Positions 42,979 to 53,972 of a DNA stretch of 59,770 nt are shown here, one piece after another (position 1 is the first letter of the stretch; every line of letters starts with the position of its first letter). Origin of the DNA: Mangrovicoccus algicola (GTDB lineage Bacteria > Pseudomonadota > Alphaproteobacteria > Rhodobacterales > Rhodobacteraceae); contig NZ_JACVXA010000032.1 in assembly GCF_014903745.1 (NCBI RefSeq), positions 1 through 59,770 of the forward strand, given 5' to 3'. The position numbers were made by a program, and so were the translations under genes. The notes under the pieces were generated by a model. That model was not told where the DNA came from and searched no databases. It saw nothing but the letters and a program-made list of their open reading frames with translations.

Positions 42979-44448
42979 ATGCCCTTCAACCTGAAATCAC
43001 TGACCGGTGCGGCTCTCGTCACCACCATGCTGTCGCCCGCCCTTGCGCAGGAGCCGGGCCAGGTCCCGACACCGCAGGCGGCCGGGGATGTGCCCGCGCC
43101 GGTGGCCGGCGCGCCGCTGTCGCCGGACTACGCGGCGGCGATCGGGCGGATGGCCTATCTGTGGTGCTGGCCGCTGGTGAACATGCACAACCGCCAGACG
43201 CTGTTCGCGACCGCGCCCCATCCGGGGCTGCTGGGGGGCGTCCTGCCGGTCGCGCCGCTGAACCAGATCAGCATGCTGTCGGATTACCTGCGCCCCGAGC
43301 AGCGCTTCGTCACTTCCCCCAACCAGGACGTCGTCTACGGCGCCGGGTTCCTCGCGCTCGACGAGGACGCGGTGGTCGTCCAGGTGCCGGATTTCGGCGA
43401 CCGGTTCTGGGTCTACCAGGTGGTCGATCAGCGCTCGGACTCCTTCGCGGCAATGGGCATCCAGTACGGCACGGAGCCCGGCGCCTATCTTCTGGTCGGT
43501 CCCGGCTGGGACGGGGAGACGCCCGAGGGCATCAAGGCGGTCTACCGCTCGGCCACCAACCTGGGCGCCGTCTTCCCCCGCATCTTCATGGATGACACGG
43601 CCGAGGACCGCGAGGCGATCCAGCCGCTGATCGATCAGGTGATGGCCTATCCGCTATCCGAATATACCGGCGAGATGCAGACGACCGACTGGTCCGAATC
43701 CCCGACCATCCCGAACCCCAGCGAGGGCGGTGACGGCGAAACCCAGTGGGTCGTGCCGGAGGAGTTCTTCACCATCCTGCCCGAGGTTCTGGCCGAAACT
43801 CCGCCGCTGCCGGGCGAGGAGGCGATCTACGCCATCGTCGGCCAGGTGCTGGATGCCGCCGCCGAGGACCCCGCGCTGATGGAGGCGCTGAACCAGGCCG
43901 CACTTGAAACCGAAGCCGATGTCATTTCGGGGATGTTCGAGTTCCGCAATAACGGGGTCGATGCCGGCAATGGCTGGCGCACGCAGAAGAACGCGGCCCG
44001 CTTCGGCTATGACGTCTTCCAGCGAACGGCCACGGCCAAGGGCAACATGTTCTCCAACGTGCCGAACGAGACGATGTATTTCGGCGCCGATTTCGACAGC
44101 GCCGGAGACCGGCTGAACGGCGCCGAGGCCTATACCGTCACCTTCCCGGCAGGCGAGTTGCCGCCGGTGGACGGCTTCTGGTCGCTGACCCTCTACAACG
44201 AACAGCACTTCTTCCACCCCAACGACCTGGACCGGTTCTCGCTGGGCACGAAGAACAAGTCGCTGGTCACGAATGACGATGGCAGCCTGACCATCTATGT
44301 CCAGAACGAGCCCCCTGGCGACGGCAAGGAGGCCAACTGGCTGCCCGCGCCGGCGGATGACTTCTCGCTCTATATCCGCGCCTACTGGCCGCAGGAGGCC
44401 ATAGTCAGCGGCGACTGGACCCCGCCGGCCATCGAGCCGGTGAACTGA
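42979..44448 (+). CDS. Exported DUF1254/DUF1214 domain protein
   Basis: A 489-residue exported protein with signal peptide MPFNLKSLTGAALVTTMLSPALA. The DUF1254 part (about residues 45-200) begins AAIGRMAYLWCWPLVNMHNR and includes NQDVVYGAGFLALDEDAVVV. The DUF1214 part is C-terminal (GFWSLTLYNEQHFFHPNDLD, SLTIYVQNEPP). The biochemical role of the family is unknown. The ATG at 42979 is chosen because it follows a GGAGG site and starts the signal peptide. It forms an operon with the next, shorter DUF1214-type gene. Confidence 0.87.
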   Translation: MPFNLKSLTGAALVTTMLSPALAQEPGQVPTPQAAGDVPAPVAGAPLSPDYAAAIGRMAYLWCWPLVNMHNRQTLFATAPHPGLLGGVLPVAPLNQISMLSDYLRPEQRFVTSPNQDVVYGAGFLALDEDAVVVQVPDFGDRFWVYQVVDQRSDSFAAMGIQYGTEPGAYLLVGPGWDGETPEGIKAVYRSATNLGAVFPRIFMDDTAEDREAIQPLIDQVMAYPLSEYTGEMQTTDWSESPTIPNPSEGGDGETQWVVPEEFFTILPEVLAETPPLPGEEAIYAIVGQVLDAAAEDPALMEALNQAALETEADVISGMFEFRNNGVDAGNGWRTQKNAARFGYDVFQRTATAKGNMFSNVPNETMYFGADFDSAGDRLNGAEAYTVTFPAGELPPVDGFWSLTLYNEQHFFHPNDLDRFSLGTKNKSLVTNDDGSLTIYVQNEPPGDGKEANWLPAPADDFSLYIRAYWPQEAIVSGDWTPPAIEPVN

Positions 44449-44469
44449 ACCGCATCAGGGAGAACAGGA

Positions 44470-45540
44470 ATGAGGACCCCGAATTTCATGCAGGCCGCTG
44501 CCATCGCGGCCGCCTGGGCCGTGCCTGCGGCCGCCGATATCGCGCCCGGTTTCGACGTCACGACCCCGGCCGATTTCGGCGTGGCCGACTATGTCTACAA
44601 GGTCTCGGAAAGCGATTTCAACTTCAAGCGCAGCCTCGCCAAGGCGCCCGTCAACGAATGGGCCTATCAGAGCGATCTCAGCCGGGTCGAGACCCAGCAG
44701 GTCATCCGCGAGAACCAGGATGGCATCTATGCCAGCGCGGTGGTGGATATCAGCGAGGGCGCGACCTTCTCCATTCCGCCGGGGGATCACTACCAGATCA
44801 TCCAGGTGATCGACATGCAGAACTATGTCGCCGGCGTGGTCTATGCCGGGGAAAGCCTGACGATCACCCCCGATGATGTGACCTATGGCGACCATGTCTA
44901 CTTGAACATGCGCGTCCCGATCCTGACCGAGGAGAAGGGCGGGATCGAGGAGACCCTGCGCCTGCAGAAACTGGCGACGATCGAGGCGAATTCCGCCAAT
45001 CCCTATGAGAGCCCGGAGGTCGTGCTGCCGCTGGAGAAGACCGAGGAAATCCGCGCAGCCCTGATCGAGGACGTGAAGGGCGGCGCCCTGACCCATACCC
45101 GGTCGGTCAACGGCACCCCCTACAGCTCGCGGCCGCAGGATCACCTTTACGGCACGGCCTATGGCTGGGGCGGGCTGGGCCTGCCGGATGCGGCCTACTG
45201 GCCTTTCGCCAACAAGACCGAGATCGCCGATGGCGAGATCCGGCCCTCCAGCGCGACCTTCACCCCCCCGGACATCCAGGAGGAGCGCGGCGGCTTCTGG
45301 TCGGTCACGATCTATGACGAGGATGGCTGGCTGGCCAAGGACGTCTCGGCCATTTCCAACACCCAGGCCGAGCCGAACGAGGACGGCACCTATACCATCA
45401 ACTTCAACAGCCCCGGGGCGAAGAACAACCTCGACACGTCGGTCCCCTTCGCCGCGCTGTTCCGGTTCTACCTGCCCGATTCCAAGGCCTCGGCAATCGA
45501 GTATATCGACGAGCATGCGGACGAGCTGGTGATCGAGTAG
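44470..45540 (+). CDS. Exported DUF1254/DUF1214-like protein, short form
   Basis: A 356-residue exported protein with signal peptide ending near AVPAAA (about residue 22). The middle (DHYQIIQVIDMQNYVAGVVY) parallels the DUF1254 core and the C-terminus (GFWSVTIYDEDGWLAKDVSA) is DUF1214-like. It appears to be a shorter paralogue or partner of the preceding protein, 21 bases downstream. Function unknown; pairing suggests a complex or sequential action in the periplasm. Confidence 0.83.
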   Translation: MRTPNFMQAAAIAAAWAVPAAADIAPGFDVTTPADFGVADYVYKVSESDFNFKRSLAKAPVNEWAYQSDLSRVETQQVIRENQDGIYASAVVDISEGATFSIPPGDHYQIIQVIDMQNYVAGVVYAGESLTITPDDVTYGDHVYLNMRVPILTEEKGGIEETLRLQKLATIEANSANPYESPEVVLPLEKTEEIRAALIEDVKGGALTHTRSVNGTPYSSRPQDHLYGTAYGWGGLGLPDAAYWPFANKTEIADGEIRPSSATFTPPDIQEERGGFWSVTIYDEDGWLAKDVSAISNTQAEPNEDGTYTINFNSPGAKNNLDTSVPFAALFRFYLPDSKASAIEYIDEHADELVIE

Positions 45541-45581
45541 GCGTCATCTGACGCGTCCGCGGCCTGAACACGATCATGAAG

Positions 45582-45612
45582 GGACGGGCACCAGCCGGAC
45601 AGGTGCCCGTCC
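45582..45612 (+). terminator. Terminator hairpin after the DUF1254 pair
   Basis: Perfect 11-bp arms GGACGGGCACC and GGTGCCCGTCC with a 9-base loop lie 41 bases after the stop codon. The following bases have only a few T residues, so the stem is strong but the U tract is weak. Confidence 0.55.
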
Positions 45613-45715
45613 GGTTCTCGGGCACGAGGATGTCTGATGGACCAAGCACGGGGGACGGAATCTGCCAGCCGTGCGTGAAAAACTCCGAGCCCTGCAGATC
45701 GGCTCCGGTCCGCAG

Positions 45716-45838
45716 TCCATGGCGCTGCCCCTTGCGCCCAGCCCGGTCGTCGATCCCGATGACGCGCGGCGCGGGACCTGTGCTCCGCGCAGCTGACGCA
45801 GCCCCGCACAGGAAGGTATCTTTGCTCACGCCCAGCTG
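45716..45838 (-). pseudogene. ISL3-family transposase fragment
   Basis: The minus strand encodes QLGVSKDTFLCGAASAARST then PAPRVIGIDDRAGRKGQRHG, the central ISL3 transposase block (normally a PRVxGxDDWAxRKGxxYGT run). The conserved first Asp pair is kept but the tryptophan is lost and nothing continues. The rest of 45541-45990 carries only the terminator stem above. Confidence 0.65.
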
Positions 45839-45990
45839 CCGTCGGCGTCCCGGGTCCAGCACCGCCCATCGCAGGTCCGGGTGAGGCAACGAGATCCTGA
45901 AATCGCGCGCCCCATGCATGATGCCCGCCCCAGATGCGCCGTCATCGCGGGCGGCGCAGGCGGCAGCGCAGAAGCGACGGCTGCGGGTCG

Positions 45991-47103
45991 TCAACTCAGC
46001 CGGTGGCGGAACAGCCAGGCCGCCAGCGGCAGCGTGACAGCGGCGACGCAGAGCAGCGGGATGAAGTTCGGCGCGACATCGGCGAAGGTGGCCCCCTCCA
46101 GATAGACGCGCCGCACCGTGTCTATCCCGAAGCGCAGCGGGTTCACATAGGTTGCGATCTGCAGGATCTGCGGCATGTTCCGCACCGGCGTCAGAAGCCC
46201 CGACAGCAGCATCAGCGGCATGATCAGCATGAAGGTGTAGAGCATCGCCTGCTGCATCGTCAGCGATATGGCGGAGATGGACAGGCCGATCCCCACCGCC
46301 GCGATCGTGAAGGTCACGAGCCCGAGATAGAGCAGCCAGACCGATCCGGCCATCGGGATCCGGAACCAGAACAGGATGATCAGGAAGATGATCGTCGATT
46401 GCACAAGTCCGATCAGGATCGAGGGCACCGCCTTGCCGATCAGGATCTGCGATGGCGTCAGCGGCGTGACCAGCAACTGGTCGAAAGTGCCCTGTTCCCT
46501 TTCCCGCGCCACTGACAGGGCGGCCAGCATCAGCGTCTGCAGCATGCTCAGCGAGGCGATCATCGCGGGCATCAGGTTCCAGCGGGATTCGTAGTTCGGG
46601 TTGAACCAGGCCCGGCGGACGATGCTGATCGGGGACTCCACGCCCAAGGACTGGTTGTAGGCGGCAACGATTGACCCTACCTGCGCCGCCGCAGCCCCTG
46701 CCGTGGCCGAGTTGCGCCCGTCGAGGATGACCTGCATCGGCGCGTCGCCCGGTGCGGCCAGCCGCGACTCGAAGTCAGGCGGGAACACGATCACCAAAAG
46801 CGCGTCGCCACTGTCTATCCGCGCGGCGATCTGGTTGGCGTTCTGCAGCGTGGCGACCCGCTTGAACACGCCGGTCCCGTCGATGCGGGCGGTGATCTCT
46901 CTCGAGGCGGCGCCGCGGCTCTGGTCGAGGACCGCGTAAGGCGCATGGGTCAGGTCGTAGGTCGCGCCATAGCCGAACAAGAGCGTCTGCATCAGCGCCG
47001 GCGCCAGCAGCAGCGCGCGGCTGGAGGGATCCTTGAGCAGCGCCAGCAGCTCCTTCTGGATCAGGGCGAGTGTCTGGCTGATATACAGGACAATGGCTTG
47101 CAT
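45991..47103 (-). CDS. ABC-2 type permease (YbhR-like)
   Basis: A 370-residue inner-membrane permease of ABC-2 type: one N-terminal helix, a periplasmic loop of about 140 residues, then five helices near the C-terminus. The segment SVAREREQGTFDQLLVTPLT is the coupling-helix signature of the YhiN/YbhR-like branch. It is the last gene of the minus-strand exporter operon and starts four bases after the preceding permease stop. Together the two permeases form the channel of a drug or envelope-compound exporter. Confidence 0.9.
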   Translation of the reverse strand: MQAIVLYISQTLALIQKELLALLKDPSSRALLLAPALMQTLLFGYGATYDLTHAPYAVLDQSRGAASREITARIDGTGVFKRVATLQNANQIAARIDSGDALLVIVFPPDFESRLAAPGDAPMQVILDGRNSATAGAAAAQVGSIVAAYNQSLGVESPISIVRRAWFNPNYESRWNLMPAMIASLSMLQTLMLAALSVAREREQGTFDQLLVTPLTPSQILIGKAVPSILIGLVQSTIIFLIILFWFRIPMAGSVWLLYLGLVTFTIAAVGIGLSISAISLTMQQAMLYTFMLIMPLMLLSGLLTPVRNMPQILQIATYVNPLRFGIDTVRRVYLEGATFADVAPNFIPLLCVAAVTLPLAAWLFRHRLS

Positions 47104-47107
47104 GGTG

Positions 47108-48234
47108 TCAGTCCAGCTTTTTGGCCAGCGTGCGGCGGGCGATGAGCACCAGCACCGTCGCATAAAGCGCGAGCGTCGCATTCGCGCGCAGGATCTGCGG
47201 CCAGTAATCCCCGGCCATGAACAGCGTCTTGATCAGACCCATGAAATGCGTCGCCGGCAGCAGGTTGCTGACGACCTGGATCGCGACCGGCACGTTGCGC
47301 AGATCGAAGACGAAGCCCGACAGCATCATCGCCGGCATGAAACTGGCCAGCAGCGCCATCTGGCTGGCCGCGAACTGGTTGCGGGTCAGTCCCGAGATCA
47401 CCAGCCCCAGGGCGAGCGATACCATCAGGTAAAGCATCGAGGACAGGATGATGATCCACAGCGACCCGCGCATCGGCACGCCGAACAGGAACTTGGCGGC
47501 CAGAAGGCACATCACCAGGTCGATCATGCCGATCACGACATAGGGGGCAAGCTTGGCCAGCACCATCTCGGTCGGGCGGGCCGGGGTCACGAACAGCGAT
47601 TCCAGCGTGCCGCGTTCCCATTCCCGCGCGATCAGGAGCGAGGTGAGGAACGCGCCGATCAGCGTCATCACCAGCGCGATCAGCCCGGGCACGAAGAACC
47701 AGGTGCTGTCACCGGCCTCGTTGAACCATGTCCGCTGGACGACGCTGACCGAGGCGCTTTGGGCTGCCGTGTCGGCCTGGCGGTCGGACAGGTGCAGAAG
47801 CGCGTTCGAGATCGCACTGTTGGCATAGCCCTCGATCGCCTGCGCGGTGCCGGAATCGACGCCATTCAGGATCAGCTGCAACTGCCCGCCCCCGGCGGCG
47901 AGGTTGCGGGTGAAATCTGCCGGGACCCGAAGGATCGCATCGGCCTCGCCCGCGCGGATCATCTGCTCCGCCTCGACCATGGAACGGGTCCAGACCGGGT
48001 TGAGATAATCCGATCCGACCAGCCCCGCGACGGCGTTCACGGTGGCCGCCGAACTGTCCTCCATCACCACTGCCACGCGGGCGTCGGTGACGTCGAAGGA
48101 CAGCCCGTAGCCGAAAAGCAGGATCAGCACGACCGGCAGGGCCAGCCCGACAAACAGGTTGCTGCGGTCGCGCAGCATCTGCCGCGTTTCCTTGCGGATC
48201 AGGGCGACCAGCCGGGCACGGGCGGCAGACCGGC

Positions 48235-48238
<4 letters not shown>
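47108..48238 (-). CDS. ABC-2 type permease (YbhS-like)
   Basis: A 376-residue permease with the same plan as its neighbour: N-terminal helix, long periplasmic loop, C-terminal helix bundle. The coupling segment reads LIAREWERGTLESLFVTPAR. The start at 48238 overlaps the ATPase stop by four bases (ATGA). It is paralogous to the downstream permease, consistent with a heterodimeric exporter such as YbhFSR. Confidence 0.9.
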
Positions 48239-49988
<1,750 letters not shown>

Positions 49989-49992
<4 letters not shown>

Positions 49993-50987
49993 GACACCGG
50001 CTCGACCGGCAACCGGACCGTGACCGGCTGGCCCAGCCGCAGGCTGTCGGCCGCATCTTCGACGATGATCCGGACCTCGTAGACCAGGCTGGTGCGAAGC
50101 TCTTCCGTCTGCACGGCTTTCGGCGTGAATTCCGCCACCGAGGAGATATAGCCCACCTGTCCCGCAACCGGTGTGTCGGGATGGCTGTCGGTGGTGACCT
50201 GCGCGTCCATGCCCGGCTTGATCCGGCCCAGATCCGCCTCGCGGACATAGACCCGGATCCATTTCGGTTCGGTGAGGGCCAGGGCAAAGACGGGCGACTG
50301 GGAGGTCACGATGTCGCCGGGCTCGCGCAGGCGGGACCGCACGACCGCATCGCTGGGCGCGGTCAGCGCGCCCTGGCCGATCTGATAGCGCAGGTGGTCA
50401 AGCTGGGCCTCGGCCCCGCGCAACTGCGCCTCGGCGGCCGCGATCTCCTCGGGGCGCGTGCCGGCAAGCAGAAGATCGAGCGCCGCCTTGCTTTGATCGA
50501 CCAGCGCATTGGCTGCGTCGGCCTCGGCCACGGCGCGATCCATGTCCAGCTGACTGACCGCGCTGCTGGAACTGGTGATCAGCCGGGCGACCCGATCGCG
50601 ATGGATATTGGTCAGTTTCGCCGCGGCTTCGTCGGAAGCAAGCTTGGCGCGGGCCTGGGCGATTTCCTCCGGCCGCGCGCCGTCGCGCAGCTCGAGCAAG
50701 GCCTGTCGCTGCGCCTCGACGGCGGCCTCCTGCGCCTTGGCCTGCAATTCGAGGGCCTGGGTGTCCAGTCGGCCGATCACGGCGCCCTTGCTGACGACAT
50801 CGCCTTCCTCCGCCAGAAGCTCGATGATCCTGCCCGAACCGTCGAAGGCAAGCGCGACCTGGCGGATGTCGACATTGCCGTAGAGGGTGAGGCCGTCGCT
50901 GCCGGTCTCGTTGCGCTGGTGCCACCAGTAGACGCCGCCGGCCAGGACGAGGATGGCGATCAACACGAGGGGAAGGAACTTCTTCAT
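49989..50987 (-). CDS. HlyD-family membrane-fusion protein (YbhG-like)
   Basis: A 332-residue periplasmic adaptor. One N-terminal membrane anchor (residues 5-21), a lipoyl-like half (LYGNVDIRQVALAFDGSGRI), a long alpha-hairpin coiled coil (about residues 75-200, rich in A, E, Q and R heptads) and a beta-barrel end (LTAPSDAVVRSRLREPGDIV). It links the inner-membrane exporter to an outer-membrane channel encoded elsewhere. First gene of the exporter operon. Confidence 0.92.
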
Positions 50988-51037
50988 GGTCGGCCCTTGG
51001 CAGGTTTCGGAGGTGAGGCGAGGTCGGTGCGGCAGAA

Positions 51038-51054
51038 TCTAAATCGAATTTAGA
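51038..51054. promoter_or_regulatory. Candidate operator before the YbhGFSR-like operon
   Basis: TCTAAATCGAATTTAGA has perfect 7-bp arms around CGA and lies 51 bases before the HlyD-like start, in an AT-rich patch. The divergent CecR-like TetR regulator is the obvious candidate binder. The remaining sequence to 51542 shows no gene and no clear second copy. Confidence 0.55.
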
Positions 51055-51542
51055 GACCGCGATTGCGGCTGTCGAGTCAGTCCTTGCGCGGAGGGGCCAA
51101 GAGGATGCGCGTTCCGAACCAACGCGGCGAAAGGCGAACCCGGCAGCCGCCCTGTCCGGGCCCATCCTTGCCGCCCTTCTGCTGCGCCCTGCGGCGGGCT
51201 CCGCAAGATCCGCTCCGATGCGACGCGCCCCCGTTTCAGACCATAGGCAGAGATTGGGCCCCATCGTATCTTCGCAATTGCCGAGCGCGCAAAGAGGCAG
51301 GCATCGCCAAGATCGGCAGGTACGGTCATGGCAGCGCAAACCATGGAATTTCGAGATGTTTCTGCCTGGCGGACCGCCGGTCGGACGCGTTGGACCTGAA
51401 CGCGCGGCATTCTTCGGACGGCCGCGGAACGGAAGCTTCCGATTGACACGCGCCGGCCGGGAGGTCAGTCCCCTGACAGGGCGGGACGCATTGTCTCGTC
51501 ATCCACCATCACAGCCCGAACCGCCGGAGCGGAACACGCGTC

Positions 51543-52223
51543 ATGAGCGATGCACGGCCGAGAAAGAAACGCACCTCCAGGTCCGACGGGGATCTGACCC
51601 GTCGGACCATACTCGAAACCGCCGGAGAGATGTTTTCTTCGGCGGGGCTCGCCGAGACGACAAACAAGGATATCGCGGCACGGGCGGAGGTCGATATCGC
51701 GTCGATCAACTACCACTTCGTCAATCGCGCCGGCCTGTATCAGGCCGTGCTGACCGAGGCGCATCGCAGGATCGCTGACCGCTCCGATCTGGAGCGGATC
51801 GTCGGCAGCGACCTGTCAGCCCAGGGGAAACTGAAGGAGCTGCTGCGGTTCCTTCTGGGCGGGACAGCGCGCGAACTTCAATGGCCGCTCATCCTGCTCG
51901 GGCGCGAGATTCTGGCACCCACGACGCATTTCGCCATCCTTCAGCAGGAAGAGATCCTGCCCAAGTTGCAGCTTGTCCTGCCATTGCTCAGCGAGATCAG
52001 CGGCATCCCGGCCGATGACCCGGTGCTCTTGCGCTGCCTGCCCTCGATTGCGGCGCCCTGCGCCTTGATCGCACTGGTGGGACGCGGCGACAGCCCTCTT
52101 GCCGAAGAGCTGAATTCCGCACCGCGCGACGCGCTCGTCGAACAACTGTACTGCTACACTGTCGGCGGACTCGAAGCCGTCAGCCGATGGCACCGCGGGA
52201 AGGACACGCCTCGCGGCGAATGA
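51543..52223 (+). CDS. TetR family regulator, CecR-like
   Basis: A 226-residue TetR-type repressor. HTH about residues 22-70 (TILETAGEMFSSAGLAETTN, then DIASINYHFVNRAGLYQAVL). The C-terminal domain (GTARELQWPLILLGREILAP, then THFAILQQEEILPKLQLVLP) matches CecR/DUF1956-type ligand domains. In enterobacteria CecR controls ybhGFSR; here the same pair of units is divergent, which supports the assignment. Over 500 bases separate the two starts. Confidence 0.9.
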   Translation: MSDARPRKKRTSRSDGDLTRRTILETAGEMFSSAGLAETTNKDIAARAEVDIASINYHFVNRAGLYQAVLTEAHRRIADRSDLERIVGSDLSAQGKLKELLRFLLGGTARELQWPLILLGREILAPTTHFAILQQEEILPKLQLVLPLLSEISGIPADDPVLLRCLPSIAAPCALIALVGRGDSPLAEELNSAPRDALVEQLYCYTVGGLEAVSRWHRGKDTPRGE

Positions 52224-52247
52224 CTCTCTGCCTGAGGAAGTCCAGCC

Positions 52248-52427
52248 GCCCTTTGCTGCGAGCGCCTCGCCGTAGACACTGCCCGAGGTCTGCTCCTTGC
52301 AGCTTTCGAAAGGGTGGATGCTGAGGATCGCCGGGGAGCGCTTGTCTGCCTCGAAGGCTGGCGGCAGGTGGATGTCCGCCGCGATGTGCCAGGCCATGTA
52401 GGGGTTTTGAAATGCCACGCTGCCCAT
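52248..52427 (-). pseudogene. Alpha/beta hydrolase, N-terminal piece only
   Basis: Sixty residues of an alpha/beta hydrolase N-terminus (MAWHIAADIHLPPAFEADKR, SPAILSIHPFESCKEQTSGS, VYGEALAAKG) start at an ATG at 52427 and then lose homology at about 52248, just past the TetR stop. The whole catalytic part is missing. It lies directly downstream of a C-terminal piece of the same family. Confidence 0.75.
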
Positions 52428-52470
52428 GGTGTGAACTCCTTGAGTGTCAAATGGCAGAGGCTGCGCCGGA

Positions 52471-53178
52471 TCAGGCGCCGAGCTTTTCCCGGAAGAACGG
52501 CGCCAGCACGCTGACCGCCTCGCCGATGAATTGCGCGCCGTCGTAGAGGTCCATGTGGTTGGCGCCCTCGACGACGTGGAACGGCTTGTCGCCGCTTGCG
52601 GCACGGGCATAGAGGTCGTCGCTCATCCATTTGCTGCCCGCCACGCTGCCGACCACGATCTGCAGGGGCTGGGTCAGGAAGGCCTCGGCGAAGCTGTAGG
52701 CGTCATAGCTGATCAGCTGGGTCAGGCTGCGCGCCAGCCCGTAGCCCGGGGCGGTCGCGCATTGCGCGCGTTGAGTGTGGTAATACTCCCAGGCCTGGCG
52801 CAGCTCCTCGTTGGGGGCATCCTCTTCCTTCATCGGGGCCATCGGGATCTGCGCCAGATCACCGCCGGTGGCCAATGCCCGTGCATCCGCAGTGCGGGCG
52901 GCGGCGCCGGCCTCGAGGAAGGGCAGCGCGTCGGCATCGGTCACGTCATTGTCCCAGCCATTGCGGAACATCGCGCCGATATTGACCGCGCTGACCGTGC
53001 CGACGGCCTTGATCCGGTGATCGTTGATCGCGGCGTTGGCGGTGTAACCGGCCCCCGCGCAGATCCCCATGGCGCCGATCCGGTCCGCATCGACGTAGTC
53101 CAGCGTGGTCAGATGGTCGAGGACCGCGCTGACATCCTCGGTGCGGATGTAGGCGTTCTCGAGCTGGCGCAAGCGCAC
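52471..53178 (-). pseudogene. Alpha/beta hydrolase, N-terminally truncated
   Basis: A 235-residue open frame representing the C-terminal two thirds of the same hydrolase family: [20 protein letters not shown], nucleophile region [20 protein letters not shown] (Cys in the nucleophile position), the [16 protein letters not shown] block, and the terminal histidine in VEGANHMDLYDG. The first hundred or so residues are missing and replaced upstream by a fragment of a molybdenum-hydroxylase FAD subunit. A GTG start exists but a functional product is unlikely. Confidence 0.7.
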
Positions 53179-53454
53179 GGGTCAGCACCGGATAGTCGCG
53201 CCGGATCCTGTCATCGGCGGCAAGCGCCGTGTTGCGCACCAGTGTCCCGATCTTCAGCCCGCCGTCAGGGGTGGGCGCGATCTCGTCGAGGCCGAGGCCG
53301 TTCACATCGATCAGATGCGTCGGCGTCTCGATCTCGAGCTTCATCAGGTCCAGCAGGTTCGTGCCGCCGGCGATGAATTTCGCGCCCCCGAATTCCGCGG
53401 CGCGGGCGGCGGCGGCCTCGGCGCTGGTGGCCTTCTCGTAGGAAACGCCCTCAT
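53170..53454 (-). pseudogene. Molybdenum hydroxylase FAD subunit, 5' fragment (YagS-like)
   Basis: The N-terminal part of a xanthine-dehydrogenase-type FAD subunit: [33 protein letters not shown] and [20 protein letters not shown]. The natural ATG at 53454 overlaps the FeS-subunit stop (ATGA), but one base is missing by the fifth codon, so the homologous frame is not reached from it. The gene breaks off at DYPVLTRAL, where the hydrolase piece begins. Confidence 0.75.
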
Positions 53455-53849
53455 GCCTGCTCCTCCGCCACTTCGGTGATCGCGGCGAGGATGTTGGCAT
53501 AGGCCCCGCAGCGGCAGATGTTGCCCGACATCCGCACGCGGATCTCGGCGTCGGTGATCCGGATCGTTGCCGTCAGATCACCGGTCACGTGGCTGGGAAT
53601 GTTCGCGCGGATCTCGTCCAGAACGGCGCGTGCCGACTGGATCTGGCCCAGGGTGCAGTAGCCGCACTGGAACCCGTCATGGCGGATAAATGCGGCCTGC
53701 ATCGGATCGAGCGCCTGCGGCGTGCCGATGCCCTCGATCGTTTCGATCTCGTCGCCTTCGTGCATCACCGCGAGGCTGAGACAGGCGTTGATCCGCCGCT
53801 CCCTGAGGTCGAGCTCGACGTGTTTCCGAGGACAATCTGATGTTTTCAC
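53451..53849 (-). pseudogene. Molybdenum hydroxylase 2Fe-2S subunit, N-terminally truncated (YagT-like)
   Basis: The C-terminal part of a 2Fe-2S subunit: INACLSLAVMHEGDEIETIE, the second cluster motif GFQCGYCTLGQIQSARAVLD and [20 protein letters not shown]. The first, plant-ferredoxin-type cluster (CxxxxCGxC) and the residues before it are absent; homology begins at about 53790. No molybdenum-binding large subunit follows, so the enzyme cannot be assembled from this locus. Confidence 0.75.
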
Positions 53850-53972
53850 GAAGAATAGTGGGGATGTCCCAAGCTAGGATAGAATGTACCGATGCCAACC
53901 GGACACGTCATAGGCCGCATTATGTACAGACGATAGACAGGTCCGGGCGCGGGGGCGTGCCGCGCCCGGGTG

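Noticed and set aside
50988-51542. Short genes in the gap between the HlyD-like and TetR genes
   Set aside because: Frames of 100-190 codons exist on both strands but none shows a domain, a good start site or sensible composition.
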